DNA of 64,000 nt. It comes from Sipunculus nudus. Its lineage: Eukaryota; Annelida; Sipuncula; Golfingiida; Sipunculidae. Made by a program: the position numbers and the translations under genes. The notes under the pieces were generated by a model. It saw only the letters and a list, made by a program, of their open reading frames with translations. It was not told where the DNA came from and did not search any database. Location of the stretch: contig CM049319.1 of NCBI GenBank assembly GCA_026874595.1, positions 39,937,473-40,001,472 on the forward strand, written 5' to 3'. Of this stretch, positions 34,645 through 46,000 are shown piece by piece. Positions within the stretch are counted from its first letter, which is position 1. The number at the start of each line of letters is the position of its first letter.

Positions 34645-35126
34645 TTCAACAGATCTGGTAGGCGATCTGTCCAGTTGTCATACACTGACTGTTTAACACC
34701 CGCTGATTCGCCACAGAGTGTTGCCAAGCTGATGTGGCGTTTCAGCCAAGCGTCAAGCCAACCATTTGACGCTGTGAAATCATCATGTCCCATCTCCACA
34801 GACAGCAGCAAGGCCTTTTCTTGTATGAGGCGTCCATTAACTGGGAGGTCCTTAGCCCTGGCATCGCAGAACCACTCAAACACCAGGGTGTTAAGATCCA
34901 CATATGTAGTCTTTCGCCGCTTGTAGTACTTGAGGTCAGCTCTGGGGCCCGCTTGCCACTCATTCACTGTCTGGTCTCTATCGGCCTTGATGCGGCTAAT
35001 CTGTGTCTTCCCACAGTAGAACTCCATCGCCAAGGTGCGGAGTGATTTCCCCTCGTCCAGCTTCTTTAGCACTTGAACTCGTTGATCTAACGTCAAAATC
35101 TTCCTCTTGCCATCTCTTGCTGCCAT
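34645..35126 (-). pseudogene. Tigger-like transposase, N-terminal DNA-binding part
   Basis: It starts at an ATG at 35126 (minus strand), MAARDGKRKILTLDQRVQVL. A Psq/CENP-B-type helix-turn-helix follows (KSLRTLAMEFYCGKTQISRI), then a second Tc5/CENP-B-like domain with WFCDARAKDLPVNGRLIQEK and FTASNGWLDAWLKRH. The frame reaches DNWTDRLPDLLN and then runs into the inserted repeat. The two helix-turn-helix domains would bind the element ends. The rest of this protein is at 27210-28162. Confidence 0.88.
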
Positions 35127-36538
35127 CGTAAATCATGATCGGTAATCGTATTGAACTTGAGTCGTGTAAGTCGTAGTGAGAATATGATCATTAGCAGAAT
35201 CGACAGAGATTTATAGTCAAAATTAGCCCTTGATCTGGTCCCTTGGCCAGTCAAGCAAAGATTTTGTCACAGTTTATCTTGCTTAGTTATGCCTATGTTG
35301 TTGTTTATACAATTATCAAAGACCACTAAACCTCCAACGACATAATTATAAAGCGTTTGAAGAGTGTGTTTATCGTGTTATGAATACAAACCGTTAATTA
35401 TTGCTTACCTGAAGACACTCAGCTAATTAACGATCACTCAGTTTATTACTCAACCATGCATTGCTTACATGAATTTTAATCAATTTTAAAGCAGTTTATG
35501 CTCCAATAAATGTGTGGTAAAATGACTAATATTTAAAATTAAATGTAAACTCGGGACCCTGGACATGCCAGTTTGGTTAACATTTTGACCAGCAGGCGCC
35601 GCCACTGATATGAAGTAAAGAGCTATCACAGATCGCATCAATGATCATGTGTCCGTTAGATCGTTTTCATGTTTAATTGAAAAAAAATATATAAATATAC
35701 ATAGGACAACGATATTTTAGTTCATATTTCATTCGTTATATATGATACCACTAATAAATGGGTATAATCAATGCATGGTGATTTGTTGTATTTCCACTCA
35801 ACTTATACGATCGCTCTTTAAAATGAACATTACGCGGCTTTTGACTGACATGCAATCACGTGAATCTGGACATAGCTGACAGCGGCGTTAGAATTATTTT
35901 TATTCAGCAAAATGTGATGGTTATCATGTTAAATATTGGTCATCTATCGGGTCATAGCGGGCGGCGTGTCACCTGATTTTGATCAGTTCACATTTTTAAT
36001 TTAACTACCAATATGTTTACTTTGAAGTGCCACGGACAGCCCGCTCATGTTGTCAGCTGTGCCTGTTTATCGCACCTGCCGAGGCTTTACTCACGGGCTC
36101 AAAGACCGAATGTTGTCGCTGAGCAGTTCACAAACTTAACGCGTAGTCAAACATACTTGGTTGACATTACACCATCAAAAGTATTAATCTGAGCTAATTA
36201 CTCATGAATCCAGGGTATGTTTATGCCCGGCCAAGCGTGCTGTCAGTGCTCGCACGAAGGTCCCCCATTTCAATACATTGTGTGCGCTGATCCGTGAATG
36301 GTCCACTAAGCTCACTGAAAACGATCTCCATGAGTGAATGCATGTCCGTCCAGTTTCTTACTCCGGTGTCCGCTCATGACAGGGTTTGCAACCAAATATG
36401 ACTGTCCCTGTCCGCGTTCAGCAGGTGTCCGCTCAAGACAGGTAAATTTTAAAGGGAAAAGGGTCGGGACAATGGCTTAGTGTCCGTACATTGAAGGTGT
36501 CCGCTCGTCATGGTGTCCCCTCATGGTGGGCACTGGTG
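35127..36538. repeat. Tigger-like element right arm (5' non-coding) and TIR
   Basis: Non-coding arm between the transposase start and the right terminal repeat. It holds at least three spaced copies of GGTGTCCGCTC within the last 200 bp (about 36367, 36422 and 36496). Confidence 0.7.
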
Positions 36539-36539
36539 T

Positions 36540-36713
36540 ATATACTGTTACGAAGACAAATTTTTCAGGGGAAAATCCTGGGCCGATCAGGGAGTCGAAC
36601 CCAGGTCGGTGGCGCACAAGTCCAGCGTACCAACCACTTGGCTAGAAAAGCAATCTTCACTAGCGAGACAGTTTGATCGGCTTTTATGTCACCCCGTAAC
36701 ACACCCCCTCTTA
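36540..36713 (-). repeat. tRNA-derived SINE unit, first copy (interrupted)
   Basis: On the minus strand box A GCCAAGTGGTTGGTACGCTG and box B GGTTCGACTCC are clear within about 36575-36660. Two more copies of the same unit lie at 39502-40050. Its right part is separated by the Harbinger-like element starting at 36714. Confidence 0.75.
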
Positions 36714-39501
36714 GGCCAGACTTTTTAAATTTTCGGTTTACAAACCCGCCAACCTCCGATTTCCTCATTTCAGAAAAAAAATAAAATTGGCATTTTAACT
36801 TTTTTTTTCCTTTTATATTGCGTCCCCGAATCCAACATGGTTGTTGACAAATGAAATGTTTAGTGACCGTGTGTATTAGATCACCTCAAACGTTAGAACT
36901 CTTATGATTGGCTAATAAAGTCACTTTCTTAATGGCAGATGGAGGGTTTAAGCCAATCACAATAGGGTATCCTTGGGCCATAAATGCAATTGATTTGCCA
37001 TCAAGTAGTCAAAAGATTGAGCAGGGAAATTGAGAATTCTTGGAGAGTTTTCAAAGTTCGTTTCCTGCACTACAGAACATTTTCAAACCAGCGTTTAGGT
37101 CATATTTACCTCGTTAAACATATTTGTTTTCGATAGATGTGAATTAGAAAAGAAAATTAGTTAAGCCACTGTTAATAACTTGCTGGATATACGAACAAAT
37201 TTACTTCTTAAGACTAATTATTGCACTCAGAGTCAGACGCTATTTATAATTGCAAATTGGCTAAGTTTCACAAGTTTACTCTTAAAAAATATTATAAATT
37301 GTCCAAACTTAAAAACGTAGTCTTGTAACGCTTAAAAGAAAATTACTGAACAGATGAAATTATATACTGCACAAGGTCGTCATGTACCTTTTGAAAACTC
37401 CAGGAATTCTCAGGGTTTCTGCAGTATTTCCGACTATCTGTAGTCTTAGTGGCGCGGGGTTTATGTGAAGCATTGGCTTTGCGGGTATTTTTATTGTCAA
37501 AACAAAAGCAAGCTAAAATGAAAGCCATCTAAAATGCAGAAACTTTGAAAGGATTCATTTAATTGTTCCAAATGGATGTGATGGAAGCTTTTATGTGTAT
37601 GGATGCCGAAAAGCAATACCGGACTGACAGTGGCCAAGTGGCGGCATATTAAAGTTTATTTAAACTGAGTACGGTACGTACTGTCACGGCCGTGGTAAGA
37701 AATGCAGATCTCTATTAATAAATAAAGATTATTAATACTTTTTAAAATTTTAAAATAGTTGAATTATTCAATGTGATCTCCAATGGAAACCTCATTTTAT
37801 TAGCAGTTCTTATTCAAAGGGCTATCAAACATGCGCAACACCAAAAAGGAAAGGTCATGGTCATGAATCACACAACTCAAGTTCCATGTTGTTGACATTT
37901 GATAAACAATAGGCGAATAGCTGTAAGTCGCATATTGTCATTGTTATCGTCATTCACGACTGAAAAATAAAAATTGCAGTCTATCATGCTAGCACTGAAT
38001 ATTTAGTTTTCTCCGTGCATATCTGACAAAAAAATATTATTTTGTATTTGTATAAGTATTTGACTGGTCCTTTATTTGTAAAACTTTATTAGCCCTCAGC
38101 CCTTAGGCTGATGGGCTATTGTCGTCACCCAAGCTGTCCGTCCGCCCGTTAATGTTTACCTTGTGAGCGGGATATCTTGAAAAGGATTCGCCGTCAGAAT
38201 TTTATTTCCTCGGGAAAGATGTATATCGACAAAATCTCGGTCAAGTTCGAAGATGGGTGACCTTGACCTATTTTTCTACATTTTAGAGCTGATTATAGAA
38301 AAACACTTAGATGCTTATTACTCAGGAACCATTTGGTGGATTTTCACAAAACTTACTATGGTTATTGGGACTGATAATCTGTACCTGCTACACAAGTTTG
38401 GTGGCGCCACCTACAATTTCTGATTTTTAATGAATTTTTATCGGATTTTTCAACTTTGGGCTTGTGAGCGGGATATCTCTAAAAGGATTCACCGTAGGAA
38501 TTTTATTTTTTCGGTGAAGATGTATATTGACAAAATCTTGGTCAAGTTCGAAGATGGGTGACCTTGACCTATTTTTCTACGTTTTAGAGCTGATTAGAGA
38601 AAAAACATTTAGAAGCTTATTTCTCAGGAACCATTGGGTGGATTTTCACAATACTTACTATGATCATAGGGACTGATGGTCTGTAACTGCTGCACAAGTT
38701 TGGGGGCGCCACCTGCAATTTCTGATTTTTTTAAAAATTTTTCTTGGATTTTTCAATTTTCGCCTTGTGAGCAGGATATCTCTTAAAGGATTCACAATAA
38801 GAATTTTATTTTTTTAGGTGAAGATGCATATCAACAAAATTTCAGTCAGTTTCGAAGATGGGTGACCTTGACCTGCTTTTCAAGGTCACAGAGCTTATAA
38901 TAGAATAAAACTTAGAAGCTTATTTTCAGGAAGCATTTGATGGATTGTTATGAATCATGGTACATACCTCTCCATTTTAAATTTATAACTGAGACATGTA
39001 CAGATATACATCCATGTGAGAACAGATATTTAGTACTTGTCACTGTTACCACCTCTAAACACTGTTCTTTTGGCTGAGGGCTTTTGTCAGCTTCTGCTGA
39101 TATTCTAGTAAAATAGGCAGTTCACTTGGCAGGGACAGTGACTGAAGTTTTATTTCAGGTGTGTATGAAATCATATATAAGTTTTACTGTTTAAACTTTT
39201 ATTTGTCATTATTTTACCTTTGATGACATTTGAATGGCTTGAAATAACATGGCACACGCATGATTCATGTGGAAAACTCAAGAGGATGATGATAATTTTT
39301 AATTTTTATATATTATTTCATATATTTTATATAGGTTTATATAGTGCCATTTAAATATGAATTTTATAATCCAACTGTACAATACAGGATTCACAAACAC
39401 CAGTATCCAGGTTTGTTCCAATTAGTTTTTTTTTTTCCTACCTCCTACCTATCACTTTTGTCAAACATGTTCGTAAACCAAAGAATTAAAAAAGTCTGGC
39501 C
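36714..39501. mobile_element. PIF/Harbinger-like element, TTA target duplication
   Basis: The left end GGCCAGACTTTTTAAATTTT and the right end (minus strand) GGCCAGACTTTTTTAATTCT are inverted copies continuing to GGTTTAC. TTA flanks both ends (36711-36713, 39502-39504). The neighbouring tandem unit shows the uninterrupted target CCCCTCTTAAGAGC at about 39771-39784. A 3-bp TTA duplication is typical of PIF/Harbinger. There is no transposase; the interior holds a Helitron-like element at 38091-39108. The rest (36745-38090 and 39109-39470) is unassigned. Confidence 0.75.
38091..39108 (+). mobile_element. Helitron-like element, second family, 302-bp tandem core
   Basis: The 5' end forms a hairpin (TAGCCCTCAGCC with GGCTGATGGGCTA). 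Near the 3' end are the inverted word GGCTGAGGGC, a hairpin TCAGCTTCTGCTGA and the terminal TATTCTAG followed by T (39105-39108 is CTAG). The core has three copies starting GTGAGCGGGATATCT at 38163, 38464 and (as GTGAGCAGG) 38767. It has the same plan as 32892-34484 but no shared end sequence except TATTCTAG. Confidence 0.75.
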
Positions 39502-40050
39502 TTAAGAGCATTCTGCTATCAGAACAAGACTAATTATCCCAGGAGTCACACTTTGGTGAGCTTATTCCCTTGGCCACAAAGTTAACCGTCAAGTTAGACA
39601 ACCCCCATTTTGTTACGAAGGCAAATTGTTGAGGGTAAAAATCCTTGGCCGATCCGGGAGTCAAACTCAGGTCGGTGGCACACAAGTCTGGCAAACCAGC
39701 CGCTTCGCTAGCAAAGCAAGCTTCACTGGCGAGACAGTTCGGTCCGCTTTTATGTGCACCCCGTAACACAACCCCTCTTAAGAGCGTTCTGCTATCAGAA
39801 AAAGACTAATTTTCCCCCGGAGTCGCACTTTGGTGAGCTCATTCCCTGGGCCACAAAGTTTTATTGTCACATCGGTCAAGCCCCCATTTTGTTACAAAGA
39901 CAAATAAATGAGGGGAAAATCCTGGGCCGATCCGGGAGTCCAACCCAGGTCAGTGGCACACAAGTCCGGCGTACCAACTGCTTTGCTAGAAAAGCAAGCT
40001 TTACTAGCGAGACAGTTCGGTCCGCTTTTATGTCACCCTGTAACAAAACA
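39502..40050 (-). repeat. two tandem 276-bp units carrying a tRNA-derived SINE
   Basis: Each unit runs from TTAAGAGC through GTCACACTTTGGTGAGC or GTCGCACTTTGGTGAGC and CCCCCATTTTGTTAC to a tRNA-like body (GATCCGGGAGTC, ACACAAGTC) and GACAGTTCGGTCCGCTTTTA. Starts are at 39502 and 39778. With the piece at 36540-36713 there were three units in a row. Confidence 0.8.
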
Positions 40051-40067
40051 ATCTTAAGTAGATCTTT

Positions 40068-42663
40068 AGCTCAGCTGACTATAAGTCATCTGAGCTATAG
40101 TCGTGGTCCAATGTCCATTGTCCATCCATCTTGCCGTCCGTCCGTCCATCTGTAGATGTGGCACGTTTTGAAACCGTAAGACCTAGGAATCCAAATTCGG
40201 CATAATGTTAGATGTCCCCAAGATCTCCTACCAAGCCGAAAACTGGGTCTTTGCGACTTCGTTCCTTTGAGAAATCAAGGAAAAACCTCAATTTTTTATT
40301 AAAAACCTATTTTCACACTTCAGGACCGCCTAATATCAAAACCAATCATCTGTTTTTCCTCATATTTACCATAAATATTCCTCCTTTTAGTTCCTATGTA
40401 CATGCCAGAAATTATGTCTGTATTTTATAATTTAAAAAAAATTATGGGCCCAAACATAATGGACATTATAAAAAATCAGGAAAGATATTTGATCACTTAA
40501 CACAAAATGTGTTAAAGCTATGGACTTTTTTCCAGTAATATAACTTTAATTAATCAAAATTAAATTGTATACCAAAAATTAGATCAAAATCTTTTAAATT
40601 TTTTAAAATATTAACAAAAATAAAAAATTGGTACCTTAAATTTTGCCCAGCTTTGACAATGGCACGTTTTTTTCCTGTAAGTACTGTCAGTTAACACCTA
40701 GAAATTTGAATCCAATTGATCAAAAACTGTAGATTTTATTCAAGTTTTCAAGCACCATGTAACATATTGTTTACATCAAGCTAATGTTATGCAGTTTGCT
40801 AGAGCTCAGCTCCCCAGCTTCAGCTGTCAGTTCCTAAAATTTGGCATACAATTAGATGTCTCCAAAATCCCCTACCATGCCAAGAATTTGGTCACTAGAA
40901 ATTAATACCTTCAAGATATTAATGAAAAACTTAATTTTTCCATTAAAACCCATTGTTACACTTCAAGACTGCCTAATATCAAAACCACTGATCTGACTTT
41001 AATCATATATAATATACATATTTTTCTATACATTCTCTATGCACATGCAAGAAATGATGTCAGTATTGCGTAATTGTTTTAAGTTAAAGGCCCAAACATA
41101 ATGCACTTTGTAAAGAATCAAGAAATATATTTACTCTCTTAACAAGGGGATTGCTGAAGCTAGAGATTTTTTGTCAGGGATGTAACATTATTTAATCAAG
41201 ATTCAATTGAATACCCAAAATTAGTTCTGAATTTTTCAAATTTTATAAGTTATTAGTATAAATATAAAATTAGTACCTTAAATTTTGCCCAACTTTGACC
41301 ATGGCACATTTGTTTCCTGTGAGCACTGTTGATATAATTTTCATATCATGCACACATAAGGATTTCAGCTTTTTAGTTTAGAAAGCTGAAAGAAATTGGC
41401 CAAAAATTGTAGCTTTTATTAATGTTTTTATGAGACAGTGTCAGGCCTTGGCTCTCTCCAGACCCTCTTGAGTCACCTGTATGTTGACCTTGTTGAACTT
41501 TCAGCAAATTATGCATGCTTGAGGCGAGGCATAAACTGGGGCAGCCAGGCAGCTTATGCCCAGCCACAGTTGATCCAGGTGTCCAACCCAACTCATCTAG
41601 TAGTTTTAACCAACAACATAACAGTAAACAATAAATTAATAAATTTTTATTGGTATTTAATAACAAATTAAAGAAAATAGAAAAGGAATTTGTATGTTTA
41701 TAATAACAGGAAATTTACTTGCAGTTACTGATGATATAAGAATCTTGTATCGATGGATAGAATGTCTTGTATTCCAAATAACACCTTGCAGTCACCTATG
41801 GTATTTTTCAGTTCAATTTTAATGATAAAAAAATAAATCATATTATTCATTATTAATCATTAGGGATCATATGAAGGAAATTAATGATAGACAAAGATGC
41901 AGTTGATAATATTAATCTAGATTCCTACTGTGTTTAGTGTGTACATTGATGTGAAATTAGTCCAAAATGAATATATTACGTTTATTTTTTTTTAATATAA
42001 ATAAAAGCCATAAAACCAGGTACTTATGATCATTATTTAAATGTGTGAATTTTGTATATTCTGAATTCTCAACATCATTGTTTGTGAAAACTGAATAAAT
42101 ACCAGACATGGTGCAAATACTTTGCAATTGTATTTAAATACGAATATGAATATGTACTCCATTATAAAATTTCTTGCATAAAGAATGGGAATTCAGGTAA
42201 AAATGAAAGTATATGAATACCAGTGCAAATACTTTCAAAATGTATTCATGAATGCATTCATGAATATATTCTTTGATATTATTTTAATAATCATTTCAGT
42301 TATATTTCATTTTACAAAATCATACGATTCTCTTATTGTTTTTTCAATAAAAATTATATTTGGGACAATATTTGTAATTTTTTAAATAAATAGTTAAACT
42401 CTTATATTATATGTTCTGCTTATAAGTTATATGGCCAAGTCAAAATCTATGTGACAATAGTACTCCATTTGTTAATAGAATAAATGAAATCAATCCTCTT
42501 CCCTGTCTCCAAAGGTACTATCAAAATCATACATAAGCTAAAAAACAACTCATAATACAGCTTATATTTATTACCACACAAATTAACCAGCATGTGCCTC
42601 ATTTCTAAATCATATTTTTTTATCATATATAACAGCTGAGCGCCGTGACCCAAAGGTCCCTTG
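40068..42663 (+). repeat. AGCTCAG-family hairpin-ended element, near full length (empty-site copy)
   Basis: It opens AGCTCAGCTGACTATAAGTC with the facing arm ATCTGAGCT, making a hairpin, and closes CAGCTGAGCGCCGTGACCC to CTTG. Its interior has two related units of about 600-650 bp (40200-40790 and 40800-41430), followed by a unique AT-rich 3' part. At 41801-41815 it shows the unoccupied site GTATTTTTCAGTT that is interrupted in the copy at 43058-48111. No protein is encoded. Confidence 0.82.
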
Positions 42664-43057
42664 TTTGATTTTGTGGCAGGTGATGCCACCTACTTTCATG
42701 TTTAGGCTGTAGACATCCAGGCTTTTATCTCAGGACTGGTTTGACATATCCTTCTGAAATTTTGCATGTGTATAGATCTCACAAAGCTCTATCATACGCA
42801 AAACTGGTGGTGCCATCTGCAACCATTTTTGCACAGTATCAATCTGTTTGTCTGCGTTGGATAAAATCACTCATATCTTGGCAGTGGTTTTACTTATCTG
42901 CCTAAAATTTGGATGTATATACAATTTATTTGGATAGCTTTTTCGATTTTGTAGCAAGTGGCACCACCTACTTCCACGTTCAGGCTACAGACATCCAGGC
43001 TTATAACTCAGGACTGGTTTCACATATCTGCCTAAAATTTTACAATCTTTTTTTTTT
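42664..43057 (+). repeat. Helitron-like units (degenerate), left of the second AGCTCAG element
   Basis: It carries diverged 280-bp-type units with GGTGGTGCCATCTGC and AGTGGCACCACCTAC. It continues across the inserted element into 48112-48281, where the CTAG-type 3' end is found. Confidence 0.65.
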
Positions 43058-46000
43058 AGCTCAGCTGACTATAAGTCATCTGAGCTATAGTCGTGGTCCA
43101 TTGTCTGTTGTCCGTCCGTCTGTCTGTCCGTCCATCTGTCCGGATGTCTGTCCGTAAGACTGGCATGTTTCGACACCATTGGACCTACAAATCTGAAATT
43201 CGGCATCCAGTTAGATGTCCCCAAAATCTCCTACCATGCCAAAAATTGGGTCAATAGGACTTTGTTCCTTTGAGATATTAAGGAAAAACCTCAATTTTTT
43301 ATTAGAAATCTATTTTCACTCTTCAGGACTGACTAATATCAAAACCAATCATCTGGTTTTCTTCATATTTACCATAAATATTCCTCTATATAGTTCCTAT
43401 GTAAATGCCAGAAATTGAGTCAGTATTATTTAATTTAAAAAAGTTATGGGCCCAAACATAATGGACATTGTAAAAAAATCAGGAAAGATATTTGGTCACT
43501 TAAGACTTTAATTAATCAAAATTTAATTGTATACCAAAAATTAGATCAAAATCTGATAATTTTTTTTTAAATATTGGCAAAAATATAAAATTGGTACCTT
43601 AAATTTTGCCCAAGTTTGACCATGGCATGTTTTTTTCCCTGTAACTGCTGAGGATTTAGTTTTTGAAGCATGTTTTTGTTACCATTTCAACTGTAAACAC
43701 CAAAAATTTGAAACCATTTGATCAAAAACTGTAGATTTTATTCAAGCTTTTAAGCACTATGTCACATATTGTTTACATCAAGCTAGTGTTATGCAGTTTG
43801 CTAGAGCTCAGCTCCTCAGCTTCAGCTCTCAGTTCCGTAAATTTGGCATACAGTTAGATGTCTCCAAAATCCCCTACCATGCCAAGAATTTGATCACTAG
43901 GACTTAATTCCTTCGAGATATTAATGAAAAACTTAATTTTTCCATTAAAAACCCATTGTTACACTGTAAGATTGCCTAATATCAAAACCACTGATCTGAC
44001 TTTGATCATATATAATATACATATTTTTCTATACATTCACTATGCACATACCAGAAATTATGTCAGTATTGCGTAATTGTTTTAAGTTATGGGCCCAAAC
44101 ATAATGCACTTTGTAAAAAAACAAGAAATATATTTACTCCCATAACAAGAGGATTGCTGAAGCTAGAGATTTTTTGTCAGGGATGTAACATTATTTAATC
44201 AAGATTCAATTGAATACCAAAGATTAGTTCTGAATTTTTCAAATTTTATAAGGTATTAGTATAAATATAAAATTAGTACCTTAAATTTTGCCCAATTTGA
44301 CCATGGCACATTTGTTTCCTGAGAGCACTGTTGATATAATTTTCATATCATGCACACATAAGGTTTTCATCTTTGTAGTTTAGAAAGCTGAAAGAAATTG
44401 GCCAAATATTGTAACTTTTATTAATGTTTTTATGAGACCATGTCAGACCCAGGGTCAATCCAGCCCCTCTTGAGTCACCTGTATGTTGACCTTGTTGACC
44501 TTTCATCAGATTATGCACACTTGAGGCGAGGCGTACACTGGGGGCAGCCAGGCAGCTAATGCCCAGCCACAGTTGATCCAGGTGTCCAACCCAACTCATC
44601 TAGTAGTTGTTTTGATAACAACATAACAATAAACAATAAATTAATAATTTTTATTGGTTTTTAATAAGAAATTAAAGAAAAAGTAATAGAAAAGGAATTT
44701 GTTAGTTGATGAGTAACAGAAAATTAACTTGCAGTTACTGATGATGTAAAAATCTTGTATGGATGGATAGAATGTCAGTGTCAATGTTATTCCAAATAAC
44801 ACCATGCAGTCACCTATGGTATTTTTAGCTCAGCTGACTTTCAGTCATGCTGGGCTATAGCGATGGGTCTTTGTCGGTCGTCCTTCTTTCTGTCCATCCG
44901 GCCGTCCGGCCGGCTGTCCGTCCGTTAGCAGGGCACAAATCGTAACCGTAGGGGCTAGGGCCATGAACCCTATCCAGTCTTAGAGGTTATAAAAAGATCT
45001 CCTTGCAAACCTGAAATTAGGTCACTGCGACCTATATTCTCGAAGTTATGGGGTGTGTTTGCACCTCCCAGAAATAACTCTTTGAGACAAAATTTTCATC
45101 CCAAACCTTCCATCTTTCACATACAGCTCACCTACCAACAGGGGAAGAACCATAATTTTTTTAGGTCAAAAGGTCAAAGGTCAAGGTCACAGGAGCCTCT
45201 TCTTTGAAAAGCCTGTGGATGCATTTTAAGCCAACCCTTTCATCCCAATTCTTTGATTTTTCACATATAGCTCACCTACTAAGTTGGAGAAGAATCCTAT
45301 AGATTTTGAGGTCACAAGGTCAAAGGTCAGGGTCACAGGATCCACTTCTTTGAAAAGGTTGTGGACACATTTCAAGCTAGACTTTTCATTCCAAACCTTC
45401 CAGCACTGATATCACTTCTCTGCCAACAGGGGAAAAGACCTGTTGATTTTGAGGTCAAAGGTCAAGTTCACAGCACCCACTTCTTGCGTGGAGTCATTTT
45501 CAGGCAAACTTTTCAATCTGTACCTTCCATCTGTCAAATATGGCTTACCTACCAATAAGGGAAGAAGCCTATTGATGTTGAGGTCAAAAAGTCAAAGGTC
45601 AAGGTCACAATATTCAATTGTTCTAAATGCTTGTGAGCATATTTCAAGTGTAACTGTTCAACCCAAACCTTCAGTCTTTCACATATGCCACATCTATGCA
45701 TCACTCAGTTTGACTCAAACTTCATATTTATGGGTCTTTTTGCTTGAATAAATAACTTATTGATTTTGGGGTCAGCTGGTCAGCAGGTTAAAGGTTGCAG
45801 GTCAAAGTTATTCACCCATTGGTTGCCAAGTAATTACACCATATTTAAGTGGTTAGTAGTTACCCATCATTTAGAAAGAATCCAGTTGATATATGGGCAA
45901 AAGGCCAAGGTCATAGGTCAGGGATGTTCACAATTACTTATTTTATAGACCATCTCTATTTTTCTTGTATATATAACCATCCCACTCCAGCTGGTACATC

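Larger units (their letters stand above)
26796..36538 (-). mobile_element. Tigger-like (pogo superfamily) DNA transposon split by nested insertions
   Basis: The left end CAGCAGTACCTGCCGTGAGG and the right end (minus strand) CACCAGTGCCCACCATGAGG are inverted copies continuing into GGGACACC. Both are flanked by TA (26794-26795, 36539-36540). Subterminal words such as GGTGTCCGCTCATGACAGG recur near the right end. The transposase is coded on the minus strand in two separated parts (34645-35126 N-terminal, 27210-28162 C-terminal). Removing 28163-34644 leaves about 3.25 kb, a normal size for such an element. The flanks, GCATGTA on the left and TATAC on the right, rejoin to a sequence seen in the surrounding Helitron-like units, which supports the borders. 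Confidence 0.82.

Noticed and set aside
36575-36660. Possible tRNA gene on - strand
   Set aside because: Box A and B are good but stems do not pair as a functional tRNA and the unit is repeated at 39502-40050; it is a SINE head.
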